From Pararhizobium sp. IMCC3301 (GTDB taxonomy: Bacteria; Pseudomonadota; Alphaproteobacteria; Rhizobiales; GCA-2746425), in NCBI RefSeq assembly GCF_030758315.1, contig NZ_CP132336.1, positions 3,439,001 through 3,503,000 of the forward strand: 64,000 bases of DNA. The letters run 5' to 3'. Each line of letters opens with the position of its first letter. The first letter of the stretch is position 1. Under the pieces are notes generated by a model. It was given only the letters and a program-made list of their open reading frames with translations. It ran no database searches and was not told where the DNA came from. The translations under genes were made by a program, and so were the position numbers. Positions 52,277 to 62,444 of the stretch are shown piece by piece.

Positions 52277-53200
52277 CTAACCCTGAGGTGTCATGACCTC
52301 CCGCTGGCCGGCGCGCTCCAAGCCCAGTTTCCGTTCCCGGTAAATGATGATCAGACCTGCCAGAATGACCAGAGCCACCCCTGCAACAGTAAAACTCGTC
52401 GGGGTTTCGTCAAAGATGAAATAGCCGACAATGACAGCCAGCAAAATCGACAGATATTCAAACGGTGCAATCACCGATGTATCCGCATGACGGTATGACA
52501 GGGTCAGGAGAATCTGCCCGACGCCGCCAAGCAGACCTGCCAGGATCAGCAATGCGGTATCACCCAGGTTAGGAACAACCCAGCCGAATGGCAGTGTCAG
52601 CAAGGACAGCAGCGTCGCCGTTACGGAGAAATAAAATACGATTGCCGCCGTGCTTTCAGTGCCGACGAGTTTGCGCACAAACACCTGTGCCAGGGCAACG
52701 AACACAGCGCCCATCAGCATCAGAAAGGCCCCGGCGGTTTCCAGCTTGTCGACCGTCTCAATATTCAAGACCGTAAGCCGCGGTGTCAGAATGACAATCA
52801 CGCCCAGCAGGCCAAGCGCCACTGCGGACAGGCGAAAGGCGCGCACTTCTTCACCCAGAAACATGGCTGCGAAAATCACTGTCAGCACCGGCGCGGCATA
52901 GCCGATCGCGGTGACCTCCGGCAGCGGCAGCAGCCCCACCGCGGTAAAGCTCATCGCCATCGCTGCAGTTCCCACCAGACCGCGCCAGACATGGCCCATC
53001 GGGTTTTTGGTCTTCAGCCCGTGGGCCAGATTATGCTGCCACGTCAGCCAGGCCAGAATCACCGGAATGGCAAACAGCGACCGGAAAAACACCGTCTCGC
53101 CCGGTGGCACCGTATCTGCGACCGTCTTGATGCAGGTGATCATTGCGACGAACACGGTGACGGACATGAGTTTCAGCAAAATGCCGCGTAACGGATTCAT
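52277..53200 (-). CDS. DMT-superfamily (EamA) transporter
   Basis: 307 residues with ten membrane helices arranged as two EamA repeats; GLVGTAAMAMSFTAVGLLPL and the proline-containing PFEYLSILLAVIVGYFIF are typical of the S-adenosylmethionine/drug-metabolite group in alphaproteobacteria. Exports or imports small metabolites. Its stop is 14 bases from the IS5 element, which separates it from the thiolase gene. Substrate unknown. Confidence 0.88.
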   Translation of the reverse strand: MNPLRGILLKLMSVTVFVAMITCIKTVADTVPPGETVFFRSLFAIPVILAWLTWQHNLAHGLKTKNPMGHVWRGLVGTAAMAMSFTAVGLLPLPEVTAIGYAAPVLTVIFAAMFLGEEVRAFRLSAVALGLLGVIVILTPRLTVLNIETVDKLETAGAFLMLMGAVFVALAQVFVRKLVGTESTAAIVFYFSVTATLLSLLTLPFGWVVPNLGDTALLILAGLLGGVGQILLTLSYRHADTSVIAPFEYLSILLAVIVGYFIFDETPTSFTVAGVALVILAGLIIIYRERKLGLERAGQREVMTPQG

Positions 53201-53417
53201 GACAGGGATCCTGACAGGCTTGAATTGACGGGAAACTGGATGGCCGGCTGGCCATCGCCCTGTCCGATTTTAGCCGAGTGTCTGGCCTGCACCTACCCCA
53301 AAAGTGAATACCAGCGCATAATTCCCTGATTGAGGCTGAGGGCCAGAAAATGCGATGCTGCCCGAGGACAGACACGGGGAGGGCCATCCCTGCTGTTGTT
53401 GAACCCGGAGACCAGTC

Positions 53418-54155
53418 ATGATTGCCAGTCTGACGATGTATCAACGCCCGCAACTGGCGTCAGCACATGATAATTACTGGGCTCTGATCCGCCAGCATCT
53501 GGCGGCCGCCGGCATGGACAGCCCGCCGGTTCTGGCACAGCAAGCCGACGACATGTCGGTATGGACCGATCCTGGACTTGTTTTGAGCCAGACCTGCGGT
53601 CTGCCCTACCGGACAGAATTGCATCACAGGGTCAGCCTGATCGGCACACCGGATTTTGCGGTTGAGGGCTGCGCGCCGGGCTATTACCGCAGCGCCATCG
53701 TGGTGCGCAAATCCGAACGGCGAACGCGGATTGCTGAGTTCCGTGACGCGGTGTTTGCCTATAATCAGACCGGCTCCCAATCAGGGTATGCCGCGCCCTA
53801 CTGGCATGTCAAAGCCCGCGGATTCTGGTTTGAAAACCGTCAGGCAACAGGCGGGCATCTCAACTCGGCGCGGGCCGTGGCCGAAGGCAGGGCCGATCTG
53901 GCAGCGCTGGATGCGGTGTCTTGGCGGCTGATGCAGGAATATGAGCCGTTGAGCGGCGAGTTGAAAGTTCTGGACTGGACCACACCGACGCCCGGCCTGC
54001 CATATATTTCGGCGGCAAATGCCAATCATCTGGCTATTTTTCAGGCCGTGCGACAGGCCGTCCAGGACCTGTCCGAAGAAGACCGCAGCGCCCTTGGCCT
54101 CCGGGATCTGGTCTGTATCGACAAGCAGACCTATCTCGCCGTTCCCACGCCTTAG
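53418..54155 (+). CDS. PhnD/SsuA/transferrin-like substrate-binding domain protein without signal peptide
   Basis: 245 residues. The sequence MIASLTMYQRPQLASAHDNY, the SQTCGLPYRTEL region and SGYAAPYW resemble the periplasmic-binding PhnD-like fold used for phosphonates, sulfonates and thiamine precursors. No signal peptide or lipobox is visible, so it is probably cytosolic, as seen in a number of proteobacterial homologues. No permease is adjacent. Possibly a sensor or a scavenging binding protein. Confidence 0.75.
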   Translation: MIASLTMYQRPQLASAHDNYWALIRQHLAAAGMDSPPVLAQQADDMSVWTDPGLVLSQTCGLPYRTELHHRVSLIGTPDFAVEGCAPGYYRSAIVVRKSERRTRIAEFRDAVFAYNQTGSQSGYAAPYWHVKARGFWFENRQATGGHLNSARAVAEGRADLAALDAVSWRLMQEYEPLSGELKVLDWTTPTPGLPYISAANANHLAIFQAVRQAVQDLSEEDRSALGLRDLVCIDKQTYLAVPTP

Positions 54156-54226
54156 ACCGTTCCGGGGGGTATTAAATTGTTCGAGAATGCAGCGTCGGGT
54201 TGACGTCAGTTTTCAACAGACCCGTC

Positions 54227-54835
54227 TCAATTTTTCGCAGGAGCCATCAATGTAAGTATAGCCCCGCCAGACTCCAAAAGTTCCCCGCTCATCAGTGAAA
54301 TATAGGCACCTTTCGACCACTCATCGACAAACCAGACTCTGAACCTTTGATCCAATGCTGTCGCGTCATTTTCCAGGATTCCAGTTTGCACAATTGGTTG
54401 TAATGCCGCTACGACCTCGGCGACGTTAACGAACGGGTTAATAATATAGCAGACCGTATAAAATTGACCGTCCATGACAGTCTTCGACAGAGCCAATGCA
54501 TAGGGAGCGGCTTCGCCTGTATGTGCGTAGAAGCCTATAAATTCGGCATTTGGGTCTTGGGGCCTTGGGACCGACTTTGCTTCCTCAGATAAAGCAGCGT
54601 AGCCGAGAGCTTTGGACGCGGCGACGATGCGGTCGTAATCACCAATGCTGGTTGCGCAATCACTCAAAAACGCTCTCACGAAGGCATCGCCTGAGATTTT
54701 GGCTGATCGATCTTCTCCTGACTGACCATTAGCTGCTACCGGCAGCAGGAAAGCGGCGCAAAGAAGAATTGCTCGGGAAAAAGATTTATGGTGCACAAAT
54801 GCCTTTCCAATAGCGACCTCCCCCTTGGCCGTCAT
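54227..54835 (-). CDS. Exported hypothetical protein
   Basis: 202 residues from ATG 54835 with AGGAG upstream. A signal peptide is visible at about residues 17-37 (SFSRAILLCAAFLLPVAANG), after a longer than usual n-region. The mature part has two cysteines (DCATSIGDY and YTVCYIINP) that could form a disulfide. I know no family. Stands alone and antiparallel to its neighbours. Confidence 0.6.
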   Translation of the reverse strand: MTAKGEVAIGKAFVHHKSFSRAILLCAAFLLPVAANGQSGEDRSAKISGDAFVRAFLSDCATSIGDYDRIVAASKALGYAALSEEAKSVPRPQDPNAEFIGFYAHTGEAAPYALALSKTVMDGQFYTVCYIINPFVNVAEVVAALQPIVQTGILENDATALDQRFRVWFVDEWSKGAYISLMSGELLESGGAILTLMAPAKN

Positions 54836-54989
54836 TCATTCACTCTCCTGATCGGCATTCCTGCCTGTTCCGTGAGTATGTTTTACACCACAATTCTGTC
54901 CTGAAAAGGTTCCTCGACATGCCGGCCCCGGCAACGCCATGAAATTCGGAGGACCCGCCGGACCAAACACCAGCAGCTCCGGGGGCTTT

Positions 54990-55009
54990 GGGGCCATTCA
55001 GAAGGCCCC
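54990..55009. terminator. Hairpin GGGGCC-N8-GGCCCC
   Basis: Perfect 6-bp GC arms in the gap before the LysR gene. It could insulate the divergent hypothetical gene from the regulator; no T-run. Confidence 0.4.
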
Positions 55010-55121
55010 GGTATAACAATGAAAACTTCCACCGCCACTTTGCGCCAGAATTCTGGTCATTGCAGCCCAATCAAACTACAATCAGCCGCCCTTGGCATCG
55101 ATTGCGTCTCCGGAGGAAGAA

Positions 55122-56033
55122 ATGGATCGTCTCGAGTGTGACCGGATGTTCATCGCCGTCATGGAGACCGGCAGCTTCGTTGGCGCAGCGGAACGGTTGA
55201 AGACCAGTTCGGGTCAGGCCTCCAAGCTGCTTTCACGGTTGGAGAGCGATCTTGGCGTGCGGCTCTTGAACCGCACAACACGCTCGGTCTCGCCCACCGA
55301 GGCAGGACGGGCCTATTACGACCGTCTGCGCCCGCTGATTGATGAAATCGATACGCTGGACCTCGACATCCGCAACATCTCGCAATCGCCACGCGGGCGG
55401 CTTCGTCTGACCGCGCCGCTCACTTTCGGCATCCTTGAGCTTGCGCCGGTCCTCACTCAGTTCGCCGCTCAGTACCCTGATATTGAATTCGATGTGAGTT
55501 TCTCGGACCGGCTGACAAACCTGGTGGATGAAGGCTTCGACATGGCAGTTCGGGTCGGCCGACCGGGGGATTCCAGCCTGATCATCCGCAAGCTGTGCGC
55601 CGTGCGCATCGTGGTTGTCGGTGCGCCGGATTATCTTGAGCAGCACGGCGTGCCACAAGCGCCCGAAGATTTGAGGCACCATGGCTGCATCATCGATACC
55701 AACTTTGGTGATCCCAAAAAATGGCCTTTCAGAAATGCGAGCGGTCAGCCGGAGAATGTGAGCATTGATGGCCGCATCCGCTTTTCCAATGCCGAGGCCT
55801 GTCTGTTGGCCGCCGAAGCGGGTCTGGGTCTGGCCTGCGTTCCCGGCTTTGTCGCCGGCGACGCCATCCGCTCCGGCCGTGTGATCCGGATTTTACAATC
55901 TTTTGAAACCGAGCCTTACGATGTGCATGTGCTGTATCCCCACAGCCGCCATCTCGCCGCCAAGGTGCGGTTGCTCGTCGATGCCCTTGTCGAACGCTAC
56001 AAGGATCGGCCTCATTGGGAGGCGGGATGGTAA
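55122..56033 (+). CDS. LysR-type transcriptional regulator
   Basis: About 303 residues from ATG 55122, chosen because GGAGG precedes it. N-terminal helix-turn-helix (SFVGAAERLKTSSGQASKLL, then LGVRLLNRTTRS) and a C-terminal effector domain (RLRLTAPLTFGILELAPVL). It is upstream of, and in the same direction as, the DoxX-VOC-glutathione transferase genes, so it probably controls them in response to a quinone or aromatic signal. No T-N11-A site is obvious. Confidence 0.92.
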   Translation: MDRLECDRMFIAVMETGSFVGAAERLKTSSGQASKLLSRLESDLGVRLLNRTTRSVSPTEAGRAYYDRLRPLIDEIDTLDLDIRNISQSPRGRLRLTAPLTFGILELAPVLTQFAAQYPDIEFDVSFSDRLTNLVDEGFDMAVRVGRPGDSSLIIRKLCAVRIVVVGAPDYLEQHGVPQAPEDLRHHGCIIDTNFGDPKKWPFRNASGQPENVSIDGRIRFSNAEACLLAAEAGLGLACVPGFVAGDAIRSGRVIRILQSFETEPYDVHVLYPHSRHLAAKVRLLVDALVERYKDRPHWEAGW

Positions 56034-56177
56034 GACTACTTCCATAATGGAAGCAATCATCTTCCCGTTTCGTGGATTATCGCCGAAAGCGAAAAGGCCC
56101 ATATTGTTCTCGAAGACGCAAAATGCGCCCCTCATCACGTTGGGCCATGGCACCTCCCGTCAACAAGGAACACAATT

Positions 56178-56621
56178 ATGACCATCTCAACCGTTCAGAA
56201 CTCTGCCCCTCCCGCTCTCCTTCCGGGTGTGGCAAATGCGGATCTCGCCGCGACTGTCCTGCGCGTGTCGCTGGGCGTCCTGTTTCTCGCCCATGCCGGG
56301 CTGAAACTGTTCGTCTTTACCCCGGCCGGGACAGCGGGCTATTTCGCCAGCCTCGGTCTGCCCGGACCGCTCGCCTATCTCGTCATCGCGGCCGAACTTT
56401 TCGGCGGCATTGCCCTGATCCTCGGCGTCTACAGCCGCTGGGTGTCACTTGCACTGGTGCCGATCCTGCTCGGGTCGATCTATGTCCCGCACGGTGCGGC
56501 CGGCTTCATTTTCTCGAACGAAGGTGGCGGCTGGGAATTCCCCGCCTTCTGGGCGGTGACCCTGATCGTGCAGGCATTGCTCGGTGACGGCGCTTTTGCG
56601 CTGAAGCGCGACCGGGCCTGA
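56178..56621 (+). CDS. DoxX-family membrane protein
   Basis: 147 residues, four membrane helices, with DoxX features (LRVSLGVLFLAHAGLKL, AELFGGIALILGVYSRW). DoxX-like proteins associate with redox enzymes at the membrane and with thiol or quinone stress. First gene after LysR; next comes a VOC protein and a glutathionyl-hydroquinone reductase. Confidence 0.9.
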   Translation: MTISTVQNSAPPALLPGVANADLAATVLRVSLGVLFLAHAGLKLFVFTPAGTAGYFASLGLPGPLAYLVIAAELFGGIALILGVYSRWVSLALVPILLGSIYVPHGAAGFIFSNEGGGWEFPAFWAVTLIVQALLGDGAFALKRDRA

Positions 56622-56686
56622 ACCGCCTTATCCGGCCGCGGGGATAGTCCCGCGGCCACAAGTCTTTCCAGTCAAGGAGTACCGCC

Positions 56687-57550
56687 ATGACCACTGCGAC
56701 CAAATATTTCGACATGACCGCCGCGCCGATGCGGATCGGGAGCGCACGACTGAAAGTACGCGAGCTGGAAGCGGTTTCCACTTTCTACCAGTCGGTCCTC
56801 GGGCTTGCCCCGCTCAACACCGATGACCGCCGCATCACACTCGGCACTGGCTCGACGCCGCTGCTTGAACTCGTGGGCGACCCCGCGCTCGCCCCGCATG
56901 ACCGGCGGCAGGCCGGGCTGTTTCACACTGCGTTTCTGATGCCGTCGCGCGCAGATCTTGCCCGCTGGCTCGCCCATGCGGTAGCCGCCGAGGTGCCGCT
57001 TCAGGGCGCCTCCGATCATATCGTAAGCGAGGCGATCTACCTCGCCGATCCGGAAGGCAACGGCATCGAGGTCTATGCCGACCGCCCGCTCGCCCATTGG
57101 CGCAGTCCGAACGGCAAGATCCGGATATCGACAGAACCGCTCGATGTGGAGGATCTGCTGAAGGCCGCAGGCGGCAGCGTTTGGTCGGGCTTTCCGCAGG
57201 ACGGCATCATCGGCCATGTACACCTGCAAGTGGGTGACACCGGGGCCGCGGACCGGTTCTACCGCGATGTTCTCAAATTTGACATCGCCGCGACTTATCC
57301 AGGCGCAAGCTTCTACGGCAGTGGCGGATATCACCACCAGATCGCTGGCAATATCTGGAACAGCCGCCACGCCGGGACAAGGCCGGACAACATGGCCGGG
57401 CTCGACGCGGTGGCGGTTATCCTGCGCGACACTTTAGATCTTGCAGAGATTTCCGCACGCGCTGACAGCGCCGGCATCGCAATCACCGAACACAATGGCG
57501 GCACCACTCTGCATGACCCCTGGAGCACCGCCATCATACTGAAAGTTTGA
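56687..57550 (+). CDS. VOC-family protein (two glyoxalase-like domains, CatE-like)
   Basis: 287 residues. Two vicinal-oxygen-chelate halves: one from about 15 (IGSARLKVRELEAVSTFYQS), the second from about 175 (HVHLQVGDTGAADRFYRDV). Metal-ligand His and Glu are visible (HTAFLMPS, NGIEVYADRP, GHVHLQVG). CatE-type proteins act as extradiol dioxygenases or related enzymes on catechols; here a ring-modifying or glutathione-linked role is likely. Confidence 0.88.
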   Translation: MTTATKYFDMTAAPMRIGSARLKVRELEAVSTFYQSVLGLAPLNTDDRRITLGTGSTPLLELVGDPALAPHDRRQAGLFHTAFLMPSRADLARWLAHAVAAEVPLQGASDHIVSEAIYLADPEGNGIEVYADRPLAHWRSPNGKIRISTEPLDVEDLLKAAGGSVWSGFPQDGIIGHVHLQVGDTGAADRFYRDVLKFDIAATYPGASFYGSGGYHHQIAGNIWNSRHAGTRPDNMAGLDAVAVILRDTLDLAEISARADSAGIAITEHNGGTTLHDPWSTAIILKV

Positions 57551-57560
57551 GGAGACGATC

Positions 57561-58562
57561 ATGCTTGTAAACGGACAATGGATGGCCGACTGGCAGCCGG
57601 TTCAGGCCAAGGACGAAAAGGGTGGCTTCGTGCGGCAAACCTCGAGCTTCCGCAATTGGGTCACGCCAGATGGCAGCGCAGGTCCGACCGGCGAAGGCGG
57701 CTTTACGGCTGAGGCCGGTCGCTACCACCTCTATGTCGCGCTGATCTGCCCCTGGGCATCGCGCACGCTGATCGGGCGCAAGCTCAAGAAGCTTGAGGAC
57801 GTGATTTCGGTGTCCGTCGTCGAGCCGGCCTTGTCCGAGCAGGGCTGGCGCTTCGGCGATTACCCCGGCGCAGATCGCGACACGCTGAACGGCGCGAGCT
57901 ACATGCATGAGCTGTATACCCGCGCCGACCCCGCGATCAGCGGCCGGGCGACGGTGCCGGTGCTGTGGGACAAGAAGCGTGGGACCATCGTCAACAACGA
58001 GTCCGCTGACATCCTGAGGATGCTGAACTCCGGCTTCGGCGATCTCGCCGATGCGCACATCGAGCTTTACCCCTTCGACCTGCGGGCGGAGATTGACGCG
58101 CTCAACGCGCGCATCTATCCCGCGCTGAACAATGGGGTCTACCGCGCTGGCTTTGCGACCACGCAACTGGCCTACGAAGAGGCGTTCGTCCAGGTCTTCG
58201 CGATGCTGGACGAGTTGGAAGCGCGGCTCGGTGACGAGCGCAGCTATCTTCTCGGCGAGCGCTTCACCGAGACCGATATCCGACTCTTCGTGACGCTGAT
58301 CCGCTTTGATGTGGCTTATCATGGCCTGTTCAAGACTAACCGCAAGCGCATCGCGGATTATCCCGGCCTCTGCGCCTATCAGGCCCGCATCCTGGCGATC
58401 CCCGGCGTTTCCGAGACGGTCAATATCGACCACATCAAGCGCGGCTACTACTCGATCAAGGCGCTGAACCCGAGCGGAATCGTGCCGGTAGGCCCCGAAT
58501 TGCACGCCAAAGGTAGCGCCATCCGCCGCCAACCCGGATACAAGTCTCGTCGCGTTTCATGA
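57561..58562 (+). CDS. Glutathionyl-hydroquinone reductase (Xi-class glutathione transferase)
   Basis: 333 residues. The catalytic Cys is in LICPWASR (about residue 63), in the usual ECM4/YqjG/PcpF position, preceded by the family N-terminal RQTSSFRNWVTPDG. It reduces glutathionyl-hydroquinones to hydroquinones. It follows the VOC gene by ten bases. Together with DoxX it suggests recycling of quinones produced in aromatic or halogenated-compound metabolism. Confidence 0.93.
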   Translation: MLVNGQWMADWQPVQAKDEKGGFVRQTSSFRNWVTPDGSAGPTGEGGFTAEAGRYHLYVALICPWASRTLIGRKLKKLEDVISVSVVEPALSEQGWRFGDYPGADRDTLNGASYMHELYTRADPAISGRATVPVLWDKKRGTIVNNESADILRMLNSGFGDLADAHIELYPFDLRAEIDALNARIYPALNNGVYRAGFATTQLAYEEAFVQVFAMLDELEARLGDERSYLLGERFTETDIRLFVTLIRFDVAYHGLFKTNRKRIADYPGLCAYQARILAIPGVSETVNIDHIKRGYYSIKALNPSGIVPVGPELHAKGSAIRRQPGYKSRRVS

Positions 58563-58582
58563 TTACCAGGTAAGGCCAAAAC

Positions 58583-60244
58583 TCAGCGTTGGGCGGTTTT
58601 CCAGTGGGGATGCAGCCACGGCTTGGCGTTGGAGCGGCTGAGCGGTGTTTTGCCGAGAATATGATCCGCTGCCTTTTCGCCGACCATGATCGAGGGCGCG
58701 TTCAGATTGCCGTTGGTGATGCGCGGAAAGATCGAACTGTCGGCAACCCGCAGCCCGTCGACACCGATGACACGGCAGGCCGGATCGACCACAGCCATTG
58801 GATCATCCGCCCGTCCCATTTTCGCGGTTCCGCACGGGTGATAGGCGCTTTCAGCGTGCTCGCGAACGAAACCGTCCAGCTCCGCGTCGCTCTGCAGCGC
58901 TTTGCCGGGCTGGATTTCATGAGACACATAGGGCTGGAATGCCGGCTGCGCGAAAATCTCACGTGTCAATCTGATGCAGGTTCTGAAATCCGCCCAGTCG
59001 CTGTCATGGCTCATATAATTGAAGCTGATTTTCGGCGCATCATCCGGATTGCCGGAGCGCAGTGTTACAGCGCCGCGTGAGGCGGATCGCATCGGGCCGA
59101 CATGGGCCTGGAAGCCATGGCCTTCTGCCGCCGCCTGGCCGTCATAGCGCACTGCCATCGGCAGAAAATGATATTGAATATCAGGATAGTCAACCCCGGC
59201 TTTTGAGCGGATGAAAGCTGCGGATTCAAACTGGTTGGAGGCGCCCATTCCGGTTTTTGTAAACAGCCATTGCGCTCCGATCAGCGCTTTGCCCCACAGG
59301 TTCCAGTATTTGAACAGCGTGATCGGCTGGCTTGCTGCCATCTGAATATACAGCTCCAGATGATCCTGCAGGTTCTGGCCGACGCCGGCCCGCTCAGCAA
59401 TCACTGGCACTCCGTGTTCGGCCAGATGCGCGCCCGGCCCGATGCCGGACAGCATTAAAAGTTTCGGCGAGTTGATGGAGGAGGCCGCGACAATCACCTC
59501 GCGGTTGGCCCTGACGGTCTGAAGCTTGCCGCCGCGCATGATCTGCACACCTGTGGCGCGGCCGTTTTCAAACACAACTTTTTGCGCCATGGCGCGGATG
59601 AGGCTGCAATTTGGCCGCTTCAGAGCCGGTTTCAGATAGGCATTGGCGGCAGACCAGCGCAGGCCGCGCCACACGGTCTGTTCCATCGGGCCAAAACCTT
59701 CCTGCTGCTCGCCATTATAATCCCCGGTGACCGGATAGCCTGCCTGCTGGCCAGCATCGACAAAGGCCTGAAACAGCGGGTTCTTGCGCGGTCCGCGCGT
59801 CACATGCAGCGGTCCGTCCGTGCCGCGCCACGCCGGATCTCCGCCATGGCCGCCATCATGCCAGTGCTCCATCCGTTTATAATAGGGCAGCACATCGGCA
59901 TAGGCCCAGCCATCGGCGCCGCTCTCGGCCCAGTGGTCAAAATCCCTGGCATGGCCGCGCACATAGACCATGCCGTTGATCGACGACGATCCGCCGATAA
60001 CCTTGCCGCGGGGAACCACCAGTTGCCGTCCGCCCAGATTGGGCTCCGGTTCCGACTTGTAGCCCCAGTCATAGCGTTTCATATTCATCGGATAGGACAG
60101 CGCGGCGGGCATTTGAATGAACGGACCTGCATCGGTGCCGCCATACTCGATCACCAGCACCGAGTGCTTGCCGTTTTCAGACAGGCGGTAAGCCATGGCA
60201 CACCCGGCGGAGCCAGCACCGATGATGACGAAATCAGCCTGCAT
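58583..60244 (-). CDS. betA: Choline dehydrogenase
   Basis: 553-residue GMC flavoprotein. FAD motif [16 protein letters not shown] at the N-terminus, [15 protein letters not shown], and the active-site His in [12 protein letters not shown]. It oxidises choline to betaine aldehyde at the membrane. It overlaps the betB stop by one base and is the last gene of betI-betB-betA. Confidence 0.94.
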   Translation of the reverse strand: MQADFVIIGAGSAGCAMAYRLSENGKHSVLVIEYGGTDAGPFIQMPAALSYPMNMKRYDWGYKSEPEPNLGGRQLVVPRGKVIGGSSSINGMVYVRGHARDFDHWAESGADGWAYADVLPYYKRMEHWHDGGHGGDPAWRGTDGPLHVTRGPRKNPLFQAFVDAGQQAGYPVTGDYNGEQQEGFGPMEQTVWRGLRWSAANAYLKPALKRPNCSLIRAMAQKVVFENGRATGVQIMRGGKLQTVRANREVIVAASSINSPKLLMLSGIGPGAHLAEHGVPVIAERAGVGQNLQDHLELYIQMAASQPITLFKYWNLWGKALIGAQWLFTKTGMGASNQFESAAFIRSKAGVDYPDIQYHFLPMAVRYDGQAAAEGHGFQAHVGPMRSASRGAVTLRSGNPDDAPKISFNYMSHDSDWADFRTCIRLTREIFAQPAFQPYVSHEIQPGKALQSDAELDGFVREHAESAYHPCGTAKMGRADDPMAVVDPACRVIGVDGLRVADSSIFPRITNGNLNAPSIMVGEKAADHILGKTPLSRSNAKPWLHPHWKTAQR

Positions 60245-61698
60245 CAGTACGGTGCCTCAACCGGACCCATGGCAACATAGACGGATTTGAGTTGGCTATA
60301 ATGCTCAATCGCCGCTTTCGAGTTTTCCCGTCCGACGCCGGATTGTTTGACGCCGCCAAAGGGTGCTTCCACCGGAGCCAGATTATAAGTGTTGATCCAG
60401 CAGGACCCGGCCTCCAACTCGGCAATGACGCGGTGAGCGCGGGTCAGATCGCGGGTGAAGACCCCGGCTGACAGGCCGAATTCAGTGGCATTGGCACGGG
60501 TGATGGCCTCGGCCTCGTCGCTGAAACTCAGCACTGACATCACTGGCCCGAAAATCTCCTCACGGGCAATGCGCATATCATCGGTGACATCGGCAAATAC
60601 GGTCGGTTCCAGATAGAAGCCGTTGCGGCCTTCAATCCGGTTTCCCCCGGTGACCAGTCTTGCGCCTTCTGCCTTGCCAATTTCGATATAGGACAGCACC
60701 TTGTCCATCTGCGCTTCCGATACCAGCGGCCCCATCTGCGTGGCTTCGTCGAGCGGATCGCCCAGCCGGATTGCTTCGGTCCTGGCCGATAATTGCTCCA
60801 GAAAGCCGGGCAGGATGCCGTTTTGCACAAACACCCGTGTGCCGTTTGAACAGACCTGGCCGGAGGAATAGAAATTCCCCAGCATGGCACCGCCGACGGC
60901 GTCTTCCAGATTGGCATCGTCAAACACGATGAGCGGAGATTTGCCGCCCAATTCCATGGTGACATGTTTCACCCCGGCCCCGGCTGCGGCATAGACTTTT
61001 TTCCCGGTCGGAACCGAGCCGGTCAGGGAGATCTTGTCGACCCGTGGATCAGACACCAGTGCCGATCCCACATCGCCCAGCCCCTGAACCACATTGTAAA
61101 GCCCGGCCGGCAGACCGGCCTCGACCAGAATTTCGGCAATTTTCAGGGCGCATAAAGGCGTGGTCTCGGATGGTTTGAAGACAATCGCATTGCCGCAGGC
61201 CAGGGCAGGGGCAGCTTTCCAGCAGGCAATCTGGGTCGGGTAGTTCCAGGCACCAATGCCGACACAGACACCAAGCGGTTCTCGGATCGTATAGACAAAA
61301 TCCGTTCCCAGAGAAATATGTTCCCCCGTCAGTGCACCGGCGAGGCCGCCGAAATATTCCAGCGCATCCGCCCCGGACGTCGCATCCGCCACCAGGGTTT
61401 CCTGCAACGGCTTGCCAGTATCCAGAGTTTCCAGTGTGCTGAGCTCGCGGTTGCGCGCGCGGATGAGATCGGCCGCGCGCCGCAACACCCGGCCGCGCTC
61501 GGTGCCGCTGGTCCGCGCCCAGCTCTTTTGTGCGGCCTGAGCGGCGGCCAGCGCCTGATCGACAATGGCGGGCGTGGCTGAATACACCTTTGCGATTTTT
61601 TCACCGCTGGCCGGATAGATCACATCAATCGGCGTGCCGGCCGTGTCTTCAACATAGCCACCATTGATGAAATGGCTGGCAGGTGGTTGTGCGTTCAT
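60244..61698 (-). CDS. betB: Betaine-aldehyde dehydrogenase
   Basis: 484 residues. Cofactor loop [15 protein letters not shown], [14 protein letters not shown] loop, [12 protein letters not shown] with the base Glu, and the nucleophile in [14 protein letters not shown]. It turns betaine aldehyde into glycine betaine, an osmoprotectant. The ATG overlaps the betI stop. Confidence 0.94.
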   Translation of the reverse strand: MNAQPPASHFINGGYVEDTAGTPIDVIYPASGEKIAKVYSATPAIVDQALAAAQAAQKSWARTSGTERGRVLRRAADLIRARNRELSTLETLDTGKPLQETLVADATSGADALEYFGGLAGALTGEHISLGTDFVYTIREPLGVCVGIGAWNYPTQIACWKAAPALACGNAIVFKPSETTPLCALKIAEILVEAGLPAGLYNVVQGLGDVGSALVSDPRVDKISLTGSVPTGKKVYAAAGAGVKHVTMELGGKSPLIVFDDANLEDAVGGAMLGNFYSSGQVCSNGTRVFVQNGILPGFLEQLSARTEAIRLGDPLDEATQMGPLVSEAQMDKVLSYIEIGKAEGARLVTGGNRIEGRNGFYLEPTVFADVTDDMRIAREEIFGPVMSVLSFSDEAEAITRANATEFGLSAGVFTRDLTRAHRVIAELEAGSCWINTYNLAPVEAPFGGVKQSGVGRENSKAAIEHYSQLKSVYVAMGPVEAPY

Positions 61699-62300
61699 GA
61701 AAGGCCTCCGGCGGGCTGGGCTTTGTGTCTTAATTGCAAATGCAGATATTCAGCCACCATGGCCATCGTGTCCAACCGGCTGGGGGCGATATCCTGCAGC
61801 GCCTTGCGGATGTAAAATCCGTCGATCATCGCTGCCAGACCCTGGGCAATGTGTTCCGCCCGGCTTGGATCGGTCAATTGCTGCAGGCTGAACAGCAGGT
61901 TGGAGTGCAGCCGCCTTGCATAGACCTGCAGCAGCCGCTGTGCCTCTTTCGAAGTCTGGGCCTGAACATAGAAGGCAAGCCAGGCCGCAACCACTTCTGC
62001 GGCAAAATTACGCGGGTGGAAACTTGCGGTGATGATCGCTTCCAGCCGGTCCAGTGGCGTATCCACCAGTGACAATTCGTGGCGCACATGGTCGCCGAAA
62101 ATTTTCAGGATGTGACGCATCGCCGCCAGCAATATCTGGTCTTTGCCGCCAAGATAGTGATGCGCCAACCCGCTGGAAACGCCGGCGCGCTTGGCAATTC
62201 GTCCGACTGTCACCTCCAGAGATCCGACCTCTCCGATCTCCAGAATGGTCGCATCAATCAGAGCCTGTCTGCGAATCGGCTCCATTCCGACCTTCGGCAT
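61695..62300 (-). CDS. betI: TetR-family repressor BetI
   Basis: 201 residues from ATG 62300 with GAGGA upstream. The N-terminal segment [20 protein letters not shown] is BetI's helix-turn-helix. It represses the bet genes until choline is present. The first gene of the operon; its operator is at 62369-62394. Upstream ATG in frame at 62387 would overlap the operator and is unlikely. Confidence 0.94.
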   Translation of the reverse strand: MPKVGMEPIRRQALIDATILEIGEVGSLEVTVGRIAKRAGVSSGLAHHYLGGKDQILLAAMRHILKIFGDHVRHELSLVDTPLDRLEAIITASFHPRNFAAEVVAAWLAFYVQAQTSKEAQRLLQVYARRLHSNLLFSLQQLTDPSRAEHIAQGLAAMIDGFYIRKALQDIAPSRLDTMAMVAEYLHLQLRHKAQPAGGLS

Positions 62301-62368
62301 GATAGTCCTCTTTGAGTTTTGCGCATGGTGCCTTTCAGGGCGAGGGCTTGCTATGTTCAGGGAATATG

Positions 62369-62394
62369 TTTTTAATTGACTCGTCAATTAAAAA
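62369..62394. promoter_or_regulatory. 26-bp BetI-type operator
   Basis: TTTTTAATTGAC-TC-GTCAATTAAAAA: perfect 12-bp arms around two bases, between betI and choX. Position and form fit a TetR-family dimer site; BetI would thus control both the catabolic and the transport gene sets. Confidence 0.88.
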
Positions 62395-62444
62395 TAATTC
62401 TGAATTTTGCAGCCATCAATCATACGAATTCACGGGGACCCATC

